Source: Oscillospiraceae bacterium (lineage in GTDB: Bacteria > Bacillota > Clostridia > Oscillospirales > Ruminococcaceae). Taken from it: a DNA stretch of 64,000 nucleotides. Below, piece by piece: positions 62,230-64,000 of this stretch. Below the pieces are notes generated by a model that was not told where the DNA came from, did not search any database, and worked only from the letters and a program-made list of their open reading frames with translations. The stretch is taken from assembly GCA_900768705.1 (NCBI GenBank), contig CAAGEB010000068.1:9711-73710 (forward strand), written 5' to 3'. Within the stretch, counting starts at the first letter, position 1. The number at the start of each line of letters is the position of its first letter. The translations under genes and the position numbers were made by a program.

Positions 62230-63423
62230 ATGACAAGAATATATGCCGATAATGCCGCAACAACCAAAATGAGCAAGACAGCTATTGCGGCTATGCTGCC
62301 TTATTTTGATGAATGCTACGGAAATCCGTCGTCTTTGCACACCGTGGGTCAGCTTGCAGCCGAAGCTTTGGTTGGTGCAAGACAGCAGATAGCCGATTGT
62401 CTCGGCGCAAATGCAAAGGAAATATATTTTACTTCCGGAGGAAGCGAAGCAGATAATCAAGCAATTCTTACCGCTGCGGAAAACGGGTTACGGAAGGGTA
62501 AAAAACACATTATTTCACAGAAAACCGAGCATCACGCAGTTCTGCACTGTCTGCGCAAAATGGAAAAGCAGGGCTTTGAGGTTACTCTGCTGGATGTTAA
62601 TGGCGAGGGAACCGTAAATCCTGAGGATGTTCGAGATGCCATACGCAGCGATACCTGTCTTGTTACGATTATGACTGCCAACAACGAAATCGGGACAATT
62701 CAGCCAATAAAGGCAATTGCAGATATTTGTCACGAAAAAGGCGTGCTTTTTCATACGGACGCCGTACAGGCTGTGGGACATATCCCGGTAAATGTACAGG
62801 AAATAGGCTGCGATATGCTGTCTCTGGCAGGACATAAATTTCACGGTCCAAAGGGAGTCGGTGCCTTGTATGTTAAAAAAGGTATTTTCCCGTCAATTTT
62901 AATTGAGGGCGGTGCGCAGGAAAGAGGCAGACGAGCGGGAACCGAGAATATCCCCGGTATCTGCGGAATGGCTGCTGCTCTCAAAGAAGCTGTTGATAAG
63001 CTTGATGAAAATACAGCGAAGCTGACAAAAATGCGCAATCGGCTGATTGAAGGATTAGGCGAAATTCCTCATTCAATAGTAAACGGGTCTTTGACCAACC
63101 GTTTGCCGGGCAATGTGAATATGTGCTTTGAGGGAATCGAGGGAGAAAGCCTGCTGCTTAAACTGGACGCTAAGGGAATATGCGCATCCTCCGGTTCGGC
63201 TTGTACCTCAGGATCGTTGGATCCAAGTCATGTTCTTCTTGCTATCGGCAGACCGCACGAAATTGCACACGGCTCACTCAGGCTTACACTTTCCGAGGAA
63301 AATACACCCGAGGAAATGGAATATATTATTACTTCGGTGAAAGATGTTGTAGCCTATTTGCGCAATATGTCACCGATATGGCAGGATTTACAGGAGGGCA
63401 AGAGAAAATATGTTATACAGTGA
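62230..63423 (+). CDS. iscS: Cysteine desulfurase
   Basis: PLP enzyme that takes sulfur from cysteine for Fe-S clusters. YADNAATTKMS at the start, the PLP Lys203 in SLAGHKFHGPKG, and the persulfide Cys325 in SSGSACTSGSLDPSHVL. 397 aa. AAGGAG precedes the ATG. Its end overlaps iscU by 14 bases. NifS and IscS cannot be separated by sequence here; no nif genes are present. Confidence 0.95.
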   Translation: MTRIYADNAATTKMSKTAIAAMLPYFDECYGNPSSLHTVGQLAAEALVGARQQIADCLGANAKEIYFTSGGSEADNQAILTAAENGLRKGKKHIISQKTEHHAVLHCLRKMEKQGFEVTLLDVNGEGTVNPEDVRDAIRSDTCLVTIMTANNEIGTIQPIKAIADICHEKGVLFHTDAVQAVGHIPVNVQEIGCDMLSLAGHKFHGPKGVGALYVKKGIFPSILIEGGAQERGRRAGTENIPGICGMAAALKEAVDKLDENTAKLTKMRNRLIEGLGEIPHSIVNGSLTNRLPGNVNMCFEGIEGESLLLKLDAKGICASSGSACTSGSLDPSHVLLAIGRPHEIAHGSLRLTLSEENTPEEMEYIITSVKDVVAYLRNMSPIWQDLQEGKRKYVIQ

Positions 63424-63838
63424 AAAGGTAATGGATCATTTCACCAATCCCCGTAATGTGGGTACAATTGAAAATGCAGACGGCGTTGGAGAAGTGGGAA
63501 ATGCAAAATGCGGGGATATTATGAAAATATTCCTGAAAATCGATGACGGAATCATCACTGATGTTAAATTCAGCACCTTTGGCTGCGGCTCGGCAATTGC
63601 CAGCAGCAGTATGGCTACAGAAATGATAAAAGGTAAGCCTCTTTCGCAGGCTCTTGAGCTTACAAATAAGGCTGTTGTTGAGGCTCTTGACGGACTTCCG
63701 GCGCACAAAATCCACTGCTCTGTCCTTGCCGAGGAAGCGGTAAAGGCGGCAATTAAGGATTATTACGACAAAAACGGCATTGAGTATGATAAAGAAAAGC
63801 TTGCTCAATCCCACGACTGCGCACATTGCTGTGAATAA
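63410..63838 (+). CDS. iscU: Fe-S cluster scaffold protein
   Basis: The N-terminal NifU/IscU fold with Cys34 (NAKCGD, with Asp36), Cys59 (FGCGSAIASSS) and Cys103 (KIHCSVLAEEA), the three cluster ligands. 142 aa, with an added tail SHDCAHCCE that brings three more Cys. It is translationally coupled to iscS and ends at a terminator. No iscA, hscAB or fdx follows. Confidence 0.94.
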   Translation: MLYSEKVMDHFTNPRNVGTIENADGVGEVGNAKCGDIMKIFLKIDDGIITDVKFSTFGCGSAIASSSMATEMIKGKPLSQALELTNKAVVEALDGLPAHKIHCSVLAEEAVKAAIKDYYDKNGIEYDKEKLAQSHDCAHCCE

Positions 63839-63844
63839 AACACA

Positions 63845-63875
63845 ACCGGGGCTGTACATCAACCCCGGTATTTTT
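63845..63875 (+). terminator. Rho-independent terminator after iscU
   Basis: A 7-bp stem, ACCGGGG with CCCCGGT, an 11-base loop, then ATTTTT. The inserted sequence begins about 8 bases later. Confidence 0.88.
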
Positions 63876-63898
63876 ACATTGTGAGACCATCCCGAATC

Positions 63899-63927
63899 TT
63901 GTGTAAACTCCATAAATAGTGTATAAT
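63899..63927 (+). promoter_or_regulatory. Promoter inside the IS left end
   Basis: TTGTGT, 17 bp, TATAAT. The -35 box lies in the presumed terminal repeat, as is common in IS elements. Confidence 0.6.
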
Positions 63928-63954
63928 AAAATAAAACAAATGGAGGAAAAGAAA

Positions 63955-64000
63955 ATGGGCAGAAAAAGGACACCGGAGGAAGAAGCTAGACGGGAGCTAA
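63955..64000 (+). CDS. Putative transposase, 3' partial (15 codons visible)
   Basis: An ATG 8 bases after GGAGG opens a frame running off the window: MGRKRTPEEEARREL. The basic start followed by an acidic helix fits my memory of clostridial IS256-family transposases. Too little is visible for certainty. Confidence 0.4.
   Translation, partial: MGRKRTPEEEARREL

Larger units (their letters stand above)
63883..64000 (+). mobile_element. Left end of an IS256-like insertion sequence (partial)
   Basis: From about 63883 the sequence GAGACCATCCCGAATC, then TTGTGTAAACTCC, has the layout of IS256-family terminal repeats, which carry a TTGTGTAAA-type core. A promoter, a ribosome site and a transposase-like start follow. 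The other end is beyond the window. The bases TACATTGT just before it would be the 8-bp target copy if the boundary is right. Confidence 0.5.

Noticed and set aside
1..64000. CRISPR arrays, tRNA or rRNA genes
   Set aside because: No regularly spaced repeats, no tRNA-like cloverleaf with a GTTCRANNC block in a gap, and no rRNA motifs were seen; gaps are too short for most of these.

Overview
The window reads as ordinary chromosome of a low- to mid-GC Bacillota, most likely class Clostridia in or near Oscillospiraceae/Ruminococcaceae. This is an inference. It rests on a PolC-type replicative polymerase, strong AGGAGG-type ribosome binding sites, consensus TTGACA-17-TATAAT promoters, the Gram-positive gene order pyrH-frr-uppS-cdsA-dxr-rseP-ispG-polC, short HisG with HisZ, and the pair mltG / U32 peptidase. 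No rRNA, tRNA, CRISPR array or prophage was seen. About 57 protein genes fill nearly all of the sequence, and only one gene-free stretch exceeds 300 bases.

Layout. 1-5059: the 3' part of a wall hydrolase (glycosidase-like plus amidase_3), alr on the minus strand, a degenerate LCP-like protein and a LUD-domain protein. 5136-8789: manA, ROK glucokinase and ilvD. 8866-11790: an M50 protease, an AIM24-family protein and glgA. 11791-12130: a structured repeat element. 12131-24140: hom, then the pyrH-to-polC cluster, covering pyrimidine nucleotides, ribosome recycling, undecaprenyl and phospholipid precursors, the MEP pathway and replication. 24298-32595: the histidine operon hisZ-G-D-B-H-A-F-(DinB-like)-(DUF4253)-I-E, without hisC or a HolPase. 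32726-37014: fba, tyrA, a membrane protein and pepF. 37047-40550: a histidine-kinase-like protein without an obvious phosphoacceptor, then an OmpR/PhoB regulator and its kinase.

40604-49132, all on the minus strand, is an arginine operon argG-H-C-J-B-D-(membrane protein)-F. It is read from a near-consensus promoter, with two ArgR-box-like palindromes beyond it. Divergent from it, 49392-50278 is an XRE regulator plus ImmA/IrrE protease pair. 50290-57182 holds two M42 peptidases, a GNAT protein, a thymidylate kinase, a DUF2156 protein, a DJ-1/PfpI protein, 5-formyl-THF cyclo-ligase and mltG. 57193-60743 holds a U32 peptidase, deoC, deoB and a small GNAT-like protein. 60772-63838 is a metal-cluster block: Mrp/NBP35 ATPase, a C_GCAxxG_C_C protein, iscS and iscU. 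The last about 118 bases look like the left end of an IS256-type insertion sequence with the first codons of its transposase.

Most of the window is conserved core metabolism, and I do not see a clear new defence or mobile system. The parts that core annotation leaves unexplained are: the long imperfect palindrome between two identical UUCG hairpins at 11810-11983, the switch-like inverted repeats between hisI and hisE, possible small ORFs in the his and arg operons, the kinase-like protein beside the two-component system, and the XRE-ImmA pair facing the arginine operon.
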